Assembly: GCA_022707725.1 (NCBI GenBank)
Contig: JAKJAB010000018.1
Span: 1 to 13,938, forward strand
From: Chloroflexota bacterium
GTDB lineage: Bacteria > Chloroflexota > Anaerolineae > B4-G1 > SLSP01
Length of the DNA stretch: 13,938 nt
Reading direction: 5' to 3'
A program made the translations under genes and the position numbers. The notes under the pieces were generated by a model. It was not told the origin of the DNA, made no database searches, and saw only the letters and a list, made by a program, of their open reading frames with translations. Shown piece after piece: positions 13,351 to 13,938 of the stretch (position 1 is the stretch's first letter; each line of letters begins with the position of its first letter).

Positions 13351-13938
13351 CTACATGTTGCTCAGAATCCGGCGCAGGTCTTCGGGTGTGTCGGCGACAA
13401 TGGCGACATAATCCACGCCTGGATAATACTGGTTGAAGAACGCTTTGAGATCGCCAGGCCATCCCTGCGGGTTCACGGCGATGACTTTGCGCGCGCGAGG
13501 CCCCACCCCGGCATCGTCCGCGCTGCCGCCGATAGTCCAGTGGTATTTGCTCCACACCCCACTATCGAGCGCGGCGCGCAGCCACGGATCACCGGACCCT
13601 GGCGGAAGAAGCACATACGTCCGGGCATAAGACTCACGCGGGGGCACAAAATCATGCGGAATCGCACCAGACACAGGTCGCGCCAGGACTCTGAACGTCA
13701 GCGTATGGAGCACCTGACCTTGCGCAGAGATTTGCGCTGTGTACGTACCCGGTGTCACCACCACCATTCGCCAGGTCGTGCTCGTCGCGGTGCGGGTCGT
13801 TGTGCCCCAGAAGACCTCGCCGCCTGTCACTTGTAGTGTCGTCTGATCCGGCGCCGGACCGCCCGCAGCGGTGATTTGAAACGGCTCGCCCTGGATTGAC
13901 GTCTCAGGCTTTATCGTCACCGCCAGCGGCGTGGGCGG
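13351..13938 (-). CDS. C-terminal part of a protein of unknown function (cut by window edge)
   Basis: The frame stays open to the window's right edge, so only the last 195 residues are seen. A GTG at 13918-13920 could be mistaken for a start, but the upstream codons read PPTPLA, a linker-like stretch that continues the protein. Then comes a beta-rich, Ig-like segment (EPFQITAAGG, TYTAQISAQG). The last 90 or so residues hold a pattern I associate with secreted Chloroflexota proteins: RTYVLLPP, a helix with WLRAAL, HWTIGGSADDAG, then KVIAVNPQGWPGDL, FFNQYYPGVDY and a final helix. The domain has no name I can give; it often lies after cell-wall-hydrolase-like parts, but that is from memory and unproven here. 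An extracellular protein is likely. Confidence 0.7.
   Translation of the reverse strand, partial: PPTPLAVTIKPETSIQGEPFQITAAGGPAPDQTTLQVTGGEVFWGTTTRTATSTTWRMVVVTPGTYTAQISAQGQVLHTLTFRVLARPVSGAIPHDFVPPRESYARTYVLLPPGSGDPWLRAALDSGVWSKYHWTIGGSADDAGVGPRARKVIAVNPQGWPGDLKAFFNQYYPGVDYVAIVADTPEDLRRILSNM

Overview
The window (about 58% G+C by eye) reads as a chromosomal piece of a Chloroflexota bacterium, probably an Anaerolineae/Caldilineae-like lineage. This is inference. The evidence is a giant secreted DUF11-repeat protein whose C-terminus reads YLPLVLR, a tail I know from secreted Chloroflexota proteins, plus a DUF1156-like methylase relative and an MBL-fold/TPR pair of the kind seen in that phylum. 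No mobile element, CRISPR array, tRNA or rRNA was seen.

Region 1 (144-5805, + strand) is a run of seven genes in one direction, most with strong Shine-Dalgarno (SD) sequences and closing at a bidirectional terminator (5868-5892). In order: a two-domain protein disulfide oxidoreductase (PDO), a thioredoxin reductase, a small DUF2892-type membrane protein, a single-domain cupin, an OsmC-family protein, a membrane-anchored thioredoxin-like protein, and a 740-residue protein that looks like an N6-DNA-methylase relative without its catalytic motif. The first six make a coherent thiol-redox and peroxide/sulfur stress module. The reductase would reduce PDO in the cytoplasm, OsmC would use thiols to reduce hydroperoxides, and the tethered thioredoxin would act outside the membrane. 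The reductase lacks the usual NADPH signature and has a lipoamide-dehydrogenase-like LEFL motif instead.

Region 2 (5944-11009, - strand) holds a 1559-residue secreted repeat protein, read from a clear extended -10 promoter at 11093-11122, and a downstream 102-residue protein of probable dimeric alpha/beta-barrel fold.

Region 3 (11220-12685, - strand) is a two-gene unit: a membrane-anchored TPR protein and, upstream of it, an UlaG-like MBL-fold protein that has lost nearly all its metal ligands. A divergent promoter region (12701-12842) separates this from a + strand gene of unknown function (12843-13268), which has a near-consensus promoter and a very short leader. The window ends with the C-terminal part of a - strand protein (13351 to beyond 13938) that shares a GC-rich terminator hairpin with the preceding gene.

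Two themes recur. First, two proteins keep an enzyme fold but have lost the catalytic residues. Second, several intergenic gaps carry a perfect or near-perfect RNA hairpin just before the next gene's SD, without a T-tract.
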